NCBI GenBank assembly: GCA_045223915.1
Contig: JBGUZU010000015.1
Location: forward strand, 1-64,000
Source of the DNA: Ruminimicrobiellum sp045223915
GTDB lineage: Bacteria > Elusimicrobiota > Endomicrobiia > Endomicrobiales > Endomicrobiaceae
Direction: 5' to 3'
DNA length: 64,000 bases
Every line of letters starts with the position of its first letter. The first letter of the stretch is position 1. Both the position numbers and the translations under genes were made by a program. The notes beneath the pieces were generated by a model. That model had not been told where the DNA came from. It saw only the letters and a program-made list of their open reading frames with translations, and did no database searches. This document shows positions 50,512 to 59,558 of the stretch, one piece after another.

Positions 50512-52685
50512 TAAATACATTAGTAAAAATTTTGATTAATAAAAAATTAGTAATTGCTTTATCTAAACTTTTCTTGGGTATTCAAGTAAAAGGGTTGGAA
50601 AATATTAAAGATTTGCAGGGAAAGGCTTTGTTTGTTGTAAATCATAACTCTTTTATAGATGCATTTTTGTTGTGGGCATTTATTCCGGAAGAATTATGTT
50701 TTACTATTAATCCTATAGTTGCAAAAAAATGGTATGTAAAACCGTTATTAAACATTGCAAAGTTTTTCCAAATAGAACCTAACAACCCTATGGCTGTAAA
50801 ATCCATGATAAGAGAAGTGAATAACGGACACAAAATAGTTATTTATCCGGAAGGCAGAGTTACTTCTACGGGCAGCATGATGAAAATTTATCCGGGACCT
50901 GCAATGATTGCAGATAAAACGGATGCTCAAATAGTTCCTATATACATAGACGGTACTCAATATACAATTTTTTCATATTACAGAAACAAAGTTAAGATAA
51001 GACCAAGCACAAAAGTAACATTAAATATTTTTAAACCTACAAAATTAAATGTAGATAAAGAGTTGAAAGGTGAAGAAAGAAAAAAAGAAATTACAAAACA
51101 GCTTTTCGATATCATGACGAATGCAAAATATTATTCCGCAAGCGATCAAAAAACTTTGTTTGAATCTTTAATCGAAGCAAAGAACTTTGTAGGAAGAAGA
51201 TTTAAGATTGTGGAAGATATAGCAAGAAAACCCATAAATTACGGCCAACTTCTGACTGCCGCATTTGTTTTAGGTAAACAGTTCACAAAGCACAGTAAAC
51301 AAAAAGAAAAGGTAGGCTTTTTAATGCCGAATGCCGCAGCGTCTGTAGTTGCTGTTTTCGGTATGCAGGCATATAACATTGTTCCGTGTATGTTAAACTT
51401 TTCCACCGGAACAAAAAATATGATTTCCTGTTGTAAAACCGCTGCAATTAAAACGGTATATACTTCGAAACAGTTTGTTATAAAAGGCGGTTTTACCGAT
51501 TTTATTAAAGTAATGGAAGATGAAGGACTTCAAATAATTTATCTTGAAGATTTGAAAAAAGAAATAACTTTACAGGAAAAACTTACCGGTTTATTTGCTT
51601 CATTCTTTCCTAAATATTATTACAACAAAATTAAAGGTGATGTGTCTGTAGAGAAAGATCCTGCCGTGATTCTTTTTACCAGCGGTTCCGAAGGAGTTCC
51701 TAAAGGTGTTGCTTTAAGTCACAGAAATATACAGGCAAACTTAAACCAAATAAGAGCTATTTTGTTCTTCGACACTCAAGACAGATTTTTTATGGCATTA
51801 CCTATATTCCATTCTTTCGGGTTCACTTGCGGAATGGTTCTTCCTATAACAAGTGCCATAAAAGTTTTCTTTTATCCTACACCGTTACATTATAAAATTA
51901 TTCCTGAACTTATTTATGATACAAACTCAACAATTACATTTACTACACCTACTTTCTTTAGCGGGTATGGTAAAAGTGCACATGCTTACGACTTTTATTC
52001 CATAAGGCTTGCAGTTGTGGGCGCAGAAAGAGCAAAAGAAGAAACAGCAAAAAGTTTATTTACGAATTTCGGTATAAATCTTTTGGAAGGTTACGGAGCT
52101 ACGGAAACAGCTCCTGTTCTTTCGGTAAATACTCCTATGTATCATAAAAAAGGTTCCGTAGGCAGAATTTTCCCGGGAATGCAAATGAGATTGGATGAAG
52201 TTCCGGGAATAAAAGACGGTAAAAAACTTGTAGTTAAAGGCAGAAATGTAATGTTGGGTTATATAAAGAGTGATAATCCGGGAGTAATACAACCTTTGGA
52301 AGACGGTTGGTATGATACCGGTGATATCGTTTCCGTAGATAAAGATAATTTTATTACCATAAAAGGCAGAGCAAAGAGATTTGCAAAAATTGCCGGTGAA
52401 ATGGTTTCGTTAACCGCCGTAGAAGAAATGATAACTGCTTTATGGCCGACTTATCAACATGCGGTTGTTGCAATACCGGATGAAAAGAAAGGTGAACAGT
52501 TGATACTGTTTACCACAAGGCCTGACACAGTTTTCAGTGAAATAAGTGCTGCTTTTAAAGCGCAAGGTTCAAGCGATTTGTTTGTTCCTAAAAAGATAAA
52601 AGTGCTGGAAGAAATGATTATTATGGGTAACGGTAAAGTTGATTATGTTACCCTTGGTCAGAAAGCCACAGAGTTGTTTGGCTAA
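50508..52685 (+). CDS. Acyltransferase/acyl-ACP synthetase (Aas-like) without MFS domain
   Basis: 725 residues. PlsC domain (about 25-210) with NHNSFIDAFLL and YPEGRVTSTG. The AMP-ligase domain (about 240-725) carries an intact ATP loop FTSGSEGVPKGVALSH, GYGATETAP, WYDTGDI and the catalytic Lys in MGNGKVDY. It would activate fatty acids to acyl-ACP and pass them to lysophospholipid. It is about as long as the last two domains of the preceding protein and aligns with them by motif order, so the two genes derive from a duplication. Start ATG overlaps the previous stop (ATGA), pointing to coupled synthesis and perhaps a complex. Confidence 0.88.
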   Translation: MINTLVKILINKKLVIALSKLFLGIQVKGLENIKDLQGKALFVVNHNSFIDAFLLWAFIPEELCFTINPIVAKKWYVKPLLNIAKFFQIEPNNPMAVKSMIREVNNGHKIVIYPEGRVTSTGSMMKIYPGPAMIADKTDAQIVPIYIDGTQYTIFSYYRNKVKIRPSTKVTLNIFKPTKLNVDKELKGEERKKEITKQLFDIMTNAKYYSASDQKTLFESLIEAKNFVGRRFKIVEDIARKPINYGQLLTAAFVLGKQFTKHSKQKEKVGFLMPNAAASVVAVFGMQAYNIVPCMLNFSTGTKNMISCCKTAAIKTVYTSKQFVIKGGFTDFIKVMEDEGLQIIYLEDLKKEITLQEKLTGLFASFFPKYYYNKIKGDVSVEKDPAVILFTSGSEGVPKGVALSHRNIQANLNQIRAILFFDTQDRFFMALPIFHSFGFTCGMVLPITSAIKVFFYPTPLHYKIIPELIYDTNSTITFTTPTFFSGYGKSAHAYDFYSIRLAVVGAERAKEETAKSLFTNFGINLLEGYGATETAPVLSVNTPMYHKKGSVGRIFPGMQMRLDEVPGIKDGKKLVVKGRNVMLGYIKSDNPGVIQPLEDGWYDTGDIVSVDKDNFITIKGRAKRFAKIAGEMVSLTAVEEMITALWPTYQHAVVAIPDEKKGEQLILFTTRPDTVFSEISAAFKAQGSSDLFVPKKIKVLEEMIIMGNGKVDYVTLGQKATELFG

Positions 52686-52822
52686 CGGCAGAAGATTTGA
52701 AGAATAGAAGATTAGAAGAATGGAAGGAAAGTTGTATTTTTTTGCAAAACAAAAAAATTATTGTTATTAAAAATCACATATTAGTTTCCAATCCTCCAAT
52801 CTTCCAATCCTCTAATCTTCAT
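52686..52822. repeat. Inverted arms of GAAGATTG-type short-period repeats
   Basis: Left arm 52687-52730: repeated GAAGATTTGAAGAATAGAAG-like units directly after the stop codon. Right arm 52785-52822: CCAATCCTCCAATCTTCC-like units, the inverted counterpart. Between them is a T-rich/A-rich stretch (TATTTTTTTGCAAAAC). The whole can form a long imperfect hairpin of about 140 bases. A similar left arm plus GGAATGTTGTGTTTTTTTGC follows typA. Confidence 0.6.
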
Positions 52823-52904
52823 TTATTTTTATAGCAGTTATAAAAATAAATAACGGATTATAATATTTTAATATACATATAAGACAAAATAAGGACATTA
52901 TAGT

Positions 52905-54758
52905 ATGAGTACAAGAGAAGATGTAAGAAATGTAGCAATAATAGCCCATGTTGACCATGGTAAAACAACAATAGTAGATTCAATGTTGAAGGTTGCCGGT
53001 GAATGGACAGTTAAAGATGATGAAGTTCAAGATACCGTTTTGGATTCCGATCCCATTGAAAGGGAAAGGGGCATCACAATCCTTGCAAAGTGCACTTCAA
53101 TAAAATATAAAGATCATACCATAAACATAGTAGATACTCCGGGACATGCCGATTTCGGCAGTGAAGTTGAAAGAGTATTGAAAATGGTGGACAGCGCAAT
53201 TCTTATGGTGGATGCGGCCGAAGGTCCTATGCCGCAAACAAGATTTGTTTTAAGGAAAGCATTGGAACTCGGTTTAAATCCCATAGTTGTTATAAACAAA
53301 ATGGATAAACCGCAAGCCAATGCCAGTAAAGCAATAGATGATATATTTGAATTGTTTATGAAACTCGGTGCAACTGACAGACAACTTGATTTCCCTATTT
53401 TTTATGCTTCCGGCAGGGAAGGTTGGGCAAGCACAAAAATAGATGCTAAAGGAACGGATGTTTCTCCGTTACTTGACGGCATAATAAAATATGTTCCGGC
53501 ACCTGAAGCTGATAAAGATAAACATTTGCAAATGCAAATAACAATGATAGATTATAACAACTTTTTAGGTAGAGTGGGTATCGGAAGAATTTTAAACGGC
53601 TCAATTAAAAAAGGTCAAACGGTTCTTCTTGTAAATAAAGACGGATCAACTCAAGCAAAAGCGGTAAAAATAGAGAAGTTTTTAGGACTTTCAAAAGTTG
53701 AAGTTGAAGAAGCCTGGGCGGGAGATATAGTTTCGATATCCGGTCTTGAAGGATTGAAAGTCGGTGACACAATTTGCGAATTGGAACATCCGTTACCGCT
53801 TGAACCTTTAGCAATAGATGAACCTACAATTTCAATGGACTTTTTGGTTAACGATTCACCTTTTGCAGGCAGGGAAGGTAAATTTTTAACATCAAGACAT
53901 TTAAAAGCAAGACTCGAAAAAGAAGCTCAAACCAATGTCGGTTTAAAAGTTGAAGAACTTGAAGGTGAAGGAAGATTTAAAGTTTCCGGCAGAGGCGAAC
54001 TTCATTTAACCGTTCTTATAGAAAATATGAGAAGAGAAGGTTTTGAACTTGCAGTATCAAGTCCTGAAGTTATTTTTAAAGAAGTTGACGGGAAAATGTG
54101 CGAACCTATGGAATATCTTATTCTTGATATAGATTCCGATTTTCAGGGAGTAGTTTTTGAACTTATCGGTAAAAGAAGTGCACAACTTGAAAATATGGTA
54201 AGTGAAGGTAAAGATCATTTAAGGTTGGAATATATTATTCCGTCAAGAGCATTGATAGGATTTAAAAACGAATTTTTAACTGCGACAAAAGGTACCGGAA
54301 TAATGCATCACAGCTTTTACGGATATTTACCGAAAGCTGATATTTCTTCGTTAAGAGGTAACGGAGTATTTATTGCTATGGCTCCGGGAAAAACCACCGC
54401 TTATGCTTTACATAATTTGGAAGACGGCGGAGAGATGTTTGTAGGTCCGGGTGAAGAAGTTTATGAAGGTATGATAGTCGGACAAAATTCCAGAGAAAGA
54501 GATCTTGTGGTTAATCCGTGCAAACCTAAAAAACTTACCAACATGAGAAGTAAAGCGGCAGATGAAGCATTAACATTAACACCGCACAGAGTTATGAGTT
54601 TGGAACAATCCGTGGAATACATTGCTCCCGACGAACTTGTGGAAATTACACCGACATCGTTAAGGTTAAGAAAAAAGATATTAAATGCTTTAGACAGAAA
54701 AAGAACGGCAAGAAACGAAAGATACGAAGAAGCCCAACTCGAAGAACGGGAAGATTAG
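52905..54758 (+). CDS. typA: GTP-binding protein TypA/BipA
   Basis: 617 residues. GTPase motifs: AHVDHGKTT (G1), RERGIT (G2 region), DTPGHADFG (G3), NKMD (G4). EF-G-like domains and the BipA C-terminal domain follow, with GTGIMHHSFYGYLP and the NMRSKAADEALTLTP signature. A ribosome-associated translational GTPase involved in ribosome assembly and stress. The C-terminus EERED runs into the GAAGATT repeat arm. AAGGA is 10-11 bases before the ATG. Confidence 0.95.
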   Translation: MSTREDVRNVAIIAHVDHGKTTIVDSMLKVAGEWTVKDDEVQDTVLDSDPIERERGITILAKCTSIKYKDHTINIVDTPGHADFGSEVERVLKMVDSAILMVDAAEGPMPQTRFVLRKALELGLNPIVVINKMDKPQANASKAIDDIFELFMKLGATDRQLDFPIFYASGREGWASTKIDAKGTDVSPLLDGIIKYVPAPEADKDKHLQMQITMIDYNNFLGRVGIGRILNGSIKKGQTVLLVNKDGSTQAKAVKIEKFLGLSKVEVEEAWAGDIVSISGLEGLKVGDTICELEHPLPLEPLAIDEPTISMDFLVNDSPFAGREGKFLTSRHLKARLEKEAQTNVGLKVEELEGEGRFKVSGRGELHLTVLIENMRREGFELAVSSPEVIFKEVDGKMCEPMEYLILDIDSDFQGVVFELIGKRSAQLENMVSEGKDHLRLEYIIPSRALIGFKNEFLTATKGTGIMHHSFYGYLPKADISSLRGNGVFIAMAPGKTTAYALHNLEDGGEMFVGPGEEVYEGMIVGQNSRERDLVVNPCKPKKLTNMRSKAADEALTLTPHRVMSLEQSVEYIAPDELVEITPTSLRLRKKILNALDRKRTARNERYEEAQLEERED

Positions 54759-54915
54759 ATGATTGGAAGATTAGAAGATTGGATGGAATGTTGTGTTTTT
54801 TTGCTTTGCAAAAAAAATCTAATAATTAAACAAAAATTCACAAAGTGAATTTTTACAATAAACCATAAGCCATAAACTATAAGCTATAAGCTAAAAAATT
54901 GCTTTGCAATTTTTT
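54759..54915. repeat. Repeat cluster: GAAGATTG arm, three AT-rich triloop hairpins, ATAAGCT run
   Basis: GATTGGAAGATTAGAAGATTGG-like units (54759-54785), then hairpins TTTTTTTGC-TTT-GCAAAAAAA (54796-54816), AAAAATTCAC-AAA-GTGAATTTTT (54832-54854) and AAAAAATTGC-TTT-GCAATTTTTT (54893-54915). Between the last two lies a run of CATAAGC/TATAAGC units (54864-54892). No gene is seen. The hairpins look like bidirectional terminators. Confidence 0.6.
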
Positions 54916-54930
54916 TTAAAATGCTATAAT
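54904..54930 (+). promoter_or_regulatory. Promoter of the 54,965 barrel gene
   Basis: TTGCAA (54904-54909), 15-base spacer, TATAAT (54925-54930), then AGGAG ahead of the ATG at 54965. The -35 lies inside the last triloop hairpin. Confidence 0.5.
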
Positions 54931-54964
54931 AGGAAAAAATTATTTTAAATAGGAGCAAGTAAGT

Positions 54965-55861
54965 ATGAAAAAGTTATTTTTATTGGCAGTAGCAACAGTT
55001 ATGTTGTTTTCAACAGCAGCATTTGCAGGAACAAAAGAAGGTTTGGAATTGGAATTGAAACAGTTGGCAGTTAGTATCACAAGTACCGAAGTTCACAATT
55101 CTTCAACGGCATTTACAACAGCAAGATTAACAGCCGATCCGCAAACAGCAATTCAAGGTAAATTGGATTTTGATGCAAGATATTTTTTACCTAAATTCTT
55201 GTGGACAAATAATCTTTATATGGAATATGGTAAAACAACCGTAAGACCTGTAAACAAAGAAGAAGTTACAACCGAAAATGCAGATAAAATTACCGTAACA
55301 TCGGATTTAACATACAGATTATGGACAGTAGGAGAAGAGTTTATAGGCGGTTTTGAAGCCGGTCCTTTTGTAAATATCGGTTATGAAACGGAATTTGATG
55401 CACCTGAAATCGAAATAGAAGAAGGAGTGAAAGAAACAGGTAACAGAAAACAAATTCTCAGAGGAAAAGCAGGTTTTAAACTTTTCGAAGGTAAATATTT
55501 GAAAGAGTTGTATGCAGCATACGTTTTTGAAAGAGATTTCACTTATACACCGGAAACAAACAGATCAGCTTTTGAAGCAGGTTTCAAAGCAGAAGCAGAA
55601 GTAAGAGAAGGTGTTAAATTTGTAGCATGGTCTTATTACAGAGATTATTTATCATATAGTGAAGAAACTATCAGTGATTTGGATTACGAAGTAGAAGCAG
55701 AATTAAGACTTGATGTAAAATTGTGGAACAATCTTTCCGTAGCACCTTTTGTTAACTATTATTGTGCAGCAGCAGAACGTTTTAATTGTGTAGCGGATAA
55801 CTGGTATACCGGTGTACAAATTTCTTACAGCACATTCTTTAAAAAAGCTAACGAAATATAA
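54965..55861 (+). CDS. Predicted outer-membrane beta-barrel protein
   Basis: 298 residues. Signal peptide KKLFLLAVATVMLFSTAAFA ending before GTKEG. The mature protein has regular amphipathic strand-like segments (NLYMEYGKTTV, GGFEAGPFVNIGYETEF, KELYAAYVFERDFTY, VKFVAWSYYRDYLSY), few helices and a late WYTGVQISYSTFF. No family recognised; probably a barrel of about 12 strands. AGGAG lies 10-14 bases upstream and a terminator follows. Confidence 0.65.
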   Translation: MKKLFLLAVATVMLFSTAAFAGTKEGLELELKQLAVSITSTEVHNSSTAFTTARLTADPQTAIQGKLDFDARYFLPKFLWTNNLYMEYGKTTVRPVNKEEVTTENADKITVTSDLTYRLWTVGEEFIGGFEAGPFVNIGYETEFDAPEIEIEEGVKETGNRKQILRGKAGFKLFEGKYLKELYAAYVFERDFTYTPETNRSAFEAGFKAEAEVREGVKFVAWSYYRDYLSYSEETISDLDYEVEAELRLDVKLWNNLSVAPFVNYYCAAAERFNCVADNWYTGVQISYSTFFKKANEI

Positions 55862-55878
55862 TTTTAAGTTAACATAAT

Positions 55879-55918
55879 AAAAATAAGCTCTATTGTTAAA
55901 ATAGGGCTTATTTTTTTT
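55879..55918. terminator. Terminator after the barrel gene
   Basis: AAATAAGCTCTAT (55881-55893), loop, ATAGGGCTTATTT (55901-55913) and a long T run; one G-T pair in the stem. Confidence 0.8.
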
Positions 55919-55927
55919 GTCAATAAA

Positions 55928-55936
55928 TGGTAAAAT
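55928..55936 (+). promoter_or_regulatory. Extended -10 before queF
   Basis: TGGTAAAAT, a TGn-extended -10 box. The same nine bases stand before murB at 63471-63479. The start of queF is about 24 bases beyond the predicted transcription start, with AGGAGA between. Confidence 0.45.
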
Positions 55937-55966
55937 TACTCTAATAATATTATAGGAGAATTTTAT

Positions 55967-56350
55967 ATGAAAAATATGCCGGAATTTAATAAAGTGTCAA
56001 AACAATTATTACAGGCAATGCCTTACCAATATGTAGGTAACAATATAAATGTTTGTATAGAAACAGACGAATTTACTTGTCTTTGTCCGTGGACAGGCCT
56101 TCCTGATTTTGCACATTTAAAAATTCAGTATGTTCCCAACAAAGTTGTTGTTGAACTAAAATCTTTGAAAATGTATTTGCAATCTTACAGAATGGTTGGT
56201 ATGGTTCATGAATCCGTTGTGAACAGTATTATGAAAGATATTAAACAATTATTAAAACCTAAACAGATATATGTTGAATTAGTATTTAAAATCAGAGGCG
56301 GAATTACAACAACAGTTTCCGCAGGCAGCATTAAAGAAGGTAAAAAATAA
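55967..56350 (+). CDS. queF: 7-cyano-7-deazaguanine (preQ0) reductase QueF
   Basis: 127 residues, the short single-domain type. Catalytic Cys in EFTCLCPWTGLPDFAHL, where most QueF have P-x-TGQPD, and conserved Asp. SLKMYLQSYR and GMVHES follow with Glu for substrate binding; the NADPH-side motif reads FKIRGGI. It reduces preQ0 to preQ1 in queuosine synthesis. The stop at 56350 is followed immediately by the feoB start; no other queuosine genes are near. No preQ1 riboswitch is visible in the short leader. Confidence 0.88.
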   Translation: MKNMPEFNKVSKQLLQAMPYQYVGNNINVCIETDEFTCLCPWTGLPDFAHLKIQYVPNKVVVELKSLKMYLQSYRMVGMVHESVVNSIMKDIKQLLKPKQIYVELVFKIRGGITTTVSAGSIKEGKK

Positions 56351-58267
56351 ATGTCAAAATCTATAGCATTTGTCGGTAATCCCAATGTCGGAAAATCCGT
56401 AATATTCAATAAACTTACCGGCCAGTATGCAGTTGTTTCAAATTATGCCGGAACCACTGTTGATGTTACAAGAGGAAATATTACAATCGGCAGTGAACAG
56501 TACCAGGTTGTAGATACTCCCGGCACATACTCTTTAATGCCGTTATCAGAAGATGAACAAGTCACAAGAGATTTAATAATAAAAGAAAAGCCTAACATTA
56601 TAGTACAAGTATGCGACATGAAAAATATCGAAAGGTCGCTGCACTTGTTCTGTGAACTTGCATTGTTTAAAATTCCTATGGTGTTGGTTTTGAACATGAG
56701 AGATGAAGCTATTCAGTCGGGAATTAGAATAAATATAAAGAAATTAACGGAAATTTTAGGTGTTCCGATAACCTGCTGTACAGCAACAACCGGCGACGGT
56801 GTAAGTGATATTTTAAAAATTATACCGCAGGCAACGGTAAGCAACTTAAACATTGAATATAAAAACAGTAAAGATATTTTAACAATAGAAAACGTTTTAA
56901 AAGATAAAACTTCAATAGCTAAAGCTTTATCCGTATATTTGTTATCGGGTGATAAAGATATAAAACAGTATGTTCCTCAAATGTTGCAGGAAAAAGTTTT
57001 TAGGTTGGTATCGGATACCGTTAAAAACGAATACAAAATGTTTGCGGCACAAATATTTCACGATAACAATGAAACAATATTAAAAATCGTTTCCGAAGTA
57101 AAAAAAATAAAACACAGAAAACATAAAAGTGTTATGGAAAAGTTAGGCAACATTTGTTTGCATCCGTTTTGGGGAACGATAATAATGTTGTTCATCATTT
57201 TTATAATGTACGAATTTATAGGAGTGTTTGTTGCAGGTGTCGTTGTAGATTGGATACAAACGAAAGTTTTTGAAGAATTGATAAACCCGTTTATTGCAAA
57301 CTGTTTTGATTATTTGGGAACGGGACCGGTTGTAAATTTTATAAAAGATTTATTTGTAGGTCAGTACGGAATTTTTACAATGGCAATACCATATGCTTTT
57401 GCAATAATATTCCCTATAGTTATTGCATTTTTTTCCTTTTTCGGAATATTGGAAGATTCCGGATATTTACCGAGACTTTCCGTAATTCTTAACAGATTAT
57501 TTTCGTTTGTAGGTTTAAACGGTAAAGCCGTTCTTCCTATGGTGTTGGGAGTAGGTTGCGGAACGATGGCTGTGCTAAGTTCAAGAATACTTGAGACAAA
57601 AAAAGAAAGGATGATAGTTGTAATTCTTTTATCTCTTTCAATACCGTGTTCCGCACAATTGGGAATTATTCTTGCAATGTTGTCATCCGTATCATATAAA
57701 GCAACAATAGTTTGGTTGTTATGCATATTGTTTTCACTTTTCCTGGTAGGAAAAATTTTGGATTTTTATGTTAAAGGTGAGTCCACAAACTTTATTATAG
57801 AAATTCCTAAAATGAGAATACCGTCAATAATAAACATTTTATCTAAAGTTAAAATGAGACTTGTTTGGTACATGAAAGAAGTAGTTCCTTTATTTATTTT
57901 AGCTACGGTCGGCTTGTTTTTTATGGACAAAATTCATTTGCTTACAACACTTGAAAGATGGTTTTCACCGATAGTAGTAAAATTTTTAGGGTTGCCTGTA
58001 GAAACAACAAGCACATTTATTATGGGCTTTTTAAGAAGAGATTACGGAGCATCCGGAATTTATACTTTGGCACAAGACGGACTTTTATCCGGAACACAAA
58101 TTTTGGTTAGTGCGGTAGTTATAACATTGTTTGTTCCTTGTCTTGCGCAAAGTTTGATGGTAATAAAAGAGCATGGAATAAAAATTGCTTCAATCGTTTT
58201 TATAGCAATAACGACCTATGCCGTTTTATTCGGCGGATTATTAAGATTTTTATTGTCGGGATTCTAA
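56351..58267 (+). CDS. feoB: Ferrous iron transport protein B
   Basis: 638 residues, at the short end for FeoB. N-terminal GTPase domain: GNPNVGKS (9-16), AGTTVDVT, VDTPGTYSL, LNMRDEA (G4 variant of NxxD). The membrane part (from about 280) has two Gate domains, GCGTMAVLSSRILETKKER and RRDYGASGIYTL, plus FVPCLAQ with the conserved Cys. It imports Fe2+ across the inner membrane. FeoA is not adjacent, but a FeoA domain is found on the DtxR regulator 1.9 kb downstream. It directly abuts queF. Confidence 0.93.
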   Translation: MSKSIAFVGNPNVGKSVIFNKLTGQYAVVSNYAGTTVDVTRGNITIGSEQYQVVDTPGTYSLMPLSEDEQVTRDLIIKEKPNIIVQVCDMKNIERSLHLFCELALFKIPMVLVLNMRDEAIQSGIRINIKKLTEILGVPITCCTATTGDGVSDILKIIPQATVSNLNIEYKNSKDILTIENVLKDKTSIAKALSVYLLSGDKDIKQYVPQMLQEKVFRLVSDTVKNEYKMFAAQIFHDNNETILKIVSEVKKIKHRKHKSVMEKLGNICLHPFWGTIIMLFIIFIMYEFIGVFVAGVVVDWIQTKVFEELINPFIANCFDYLGTGPVVNFIKDLFVGQYGIFTMAIPYAFAIIFPIVIAFFSFFGILEDSGYLPRLSVILNRLFSFVGLNGKAVLPMVLGVGCGTMAVLSSRILETKKERMIVVILLSLSIPCSAQLGIILAMLSSVSYKATIVWLLCILFSLFLVGKILDFYVKGESTNFIIEIPKMRIPSIINILSKVKMRLVWYMKEVVPLFILATVGLFFMDKIHLLTTLERWFSPIVVKFLGLPVETTSTFIMGFLRRDYGASGIYTLAQDGLLSGTQILVSAVVITLFVPCLAQSLMVIKEHGIKIASIVFIAITTYAVLFGGLLRFLLSGF

Positions 58268-58271
58268 AAAT

Positions 58272-58913
58272 ATGAAAACAAAACTTATAGAAAATAACAG
58301 TAATGATTTGGTTGTATTTTTAACAGGTTGGGGATGTGATGATAACCAATTCAAAAATTTTTCTTCAAGCAAAAATTTGTTGTTATGTTGGGATTATTCC
58401 ACATTGGATTTTGAGTTTGATTTCAGTAAATATAATAAAGTAAGTTTGTTAACTTATTCTGCAGGTGTTTTGATAGCTTGTTTGTTGCAAGATAAATTTC
58501 CTGAATTCGATAAAAAAGTTGCCGTAAACGGTAATCCGTTAATGACAGATAAGAAGTTCGGTATAAGTAAAAAAATAATAGATTTAATGGTAAACTTAAA
58601 TTTAGATAACTGTATGGATTTCATATCGATATATCTTGTCCACGATGAACAAGAACTTAAAAAGTTTCTGTCTGCACCTTCTTACAGACCGTTTGAAAGT
58701 TCAAAGCAGGAAATAATAAAGTTACAGGAGTATTGTAATTTAAAGTTTACACCGATAGAATTTGATAAAGTGATTTTGTCCGATAATGATAAAGTATTTA
58801 ATCCGGCTACACAACAGGAATATTTTAAAGATAATTTTGTGTTGTTAAAAAATGCATCACATCATACACCGTTTTTGCTATTTAGTTCTGTTGATGAAAT
58901 TTTTAATTTGTAG
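58272..58913 (+). CDS. BioG-like (DUF452) pimeloyl-ACP methyl ester esterase homologue
   Basis: 213 residues. VVFLTGWGCDDNQF near the N-terminus, nucleophile Ser63 in LTYSAGVLIA, and a C-terminal catalytic His in NASHHTPF match the BioG/DUF452 family of small alpha/beta-hydrolases. BioG enzymes cleave pimeloyl-ACP methyl ester, ending the fatty-acid-like stage of biotin synthesis. No bio genes are adjacent, so this role is by family. Biotin is needed by the AccB encoded in this window. It starts four bases after feoB. Confidence 0.7.
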   Translation: MKTKLIENNSNDLVVFLTGWGCDDNQFKNFSSSKNLLLCWDYSTLDFEFDFSKYNKVSLLTYSAGVLIACLLQDKFPEFDKKVAVNGNPLMTDKKFGISKKIIDLMVNLNLDNCMDFISIYLVHDEQELKKFLSAPSYRPFESSKQEIIKLQEYCNLKFTPIEFDKVILSDNDKVFNPATQQEYFKDNFVLLKNASHHTPFLLFSSVDEIFNL

Positions 58914-58928
58914 GTAAAAAGGGGAAAA

Positions 58929-59558
58929 ATGAATCCAAACCCAAACAAAATATTTCCTAACAGAAAAATTAAAACAATAACAAATGTTAAACCTGCGATA
59001 AAAAACAAAAATATTATTGTCGGAGACTTTACTTATTTTGCAGATACCGATTTTGAAAAGCATGTAACACACCATTATGATTTTATCGGGGATAAACTGA
59101 TAATAGGAAAATTTTGTCAGATAGCTGCAGGTGTAAATTTTGTAATGAACGGTGCAAACCATCAAATGAATGCGGTTACAACATTTCCTTTTTATATTTT
59201 TGAAGGTTGGAAACAAAAAGTTCCGCCATTAAACAAAATGCCTTTAAAAGGTGATACAATAATAGGAAATGATGTTTGGATAGGACAAAATGTAACAATT
59301 TTGCCGGGAGTACATATCGGAGACGGAGCGATTATAGGATTGAATTCCGTTGTAGGAAGTGATGTTGCTCCATATACGATAGTTGCAGGTAATCCTGCAA
59401 AAGTAATAAGAAAAAGATTTGATAATCAGTTGATAAAATTGTTGCTTAAGTTAAAATGGTGGGATAAAAGCATAAAAGAAATTAACGACTTAATTCCGAT
59501 TTTAACGGATAATAATTTAACAGAAGTAAAGAAGAAGTTGAAGAAAATAGTTTCTTAG
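58929..59558 (+). CDS. Xenobiotic-type hexapeptide acetyltransferase (Vat/CatB-like)
   Basis: 209 residues, left-handed beta-helix. IIGKFCQIAAGVNFVMNGAN, then HQMNAVTTFPFYIFEGWKQK and GNDVWIGQNVTILPGVHIG are the hallmarks of the XAT family that includes Vat streptogramin and CatB chloramphenicol acetyltransferases, with the catalytic His in NGANHQM. AGNPAKVIRKRF closes the helix. Chromosomal members often have unknown substrates, so drug resistance cannot be claimed. Composition matches the host, so no sign of recent transfer. Confidence 0.8.
   Translation: MNPNPNKIFPNRKIKTITNVKPAIKNKNIIVGDFTYFADTDFEKHVTHHYDFIGDKLIIGKFCQIAAGVNFVMNGANHQMNAVTTFPFYIFEGWKQKVPPLNKMPLKGDTIIGNDVWIGQNVTILPGVHIGDGAIIGLNSVVGSDVAPYTIVAGNPAKVIRKRFDNQLIKLLLKLKWWDKSIKEINDLIPILTDNNLTEVKKKLKKIVS

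Noticed and set aside
52686..54893. Could the short-period repeats be CRISPR arrays?
   Set aside because: Units are 7-10 bases, degenerate and contiguous, with no spacers of constant length and no cas genes nearby.
55919..55966. PreQ1 riboswitch before queF.
   Set aside because: The leader is under 30 bases and lacks a hairpin with the A-rich tail needed for a preQ1 aptamer.
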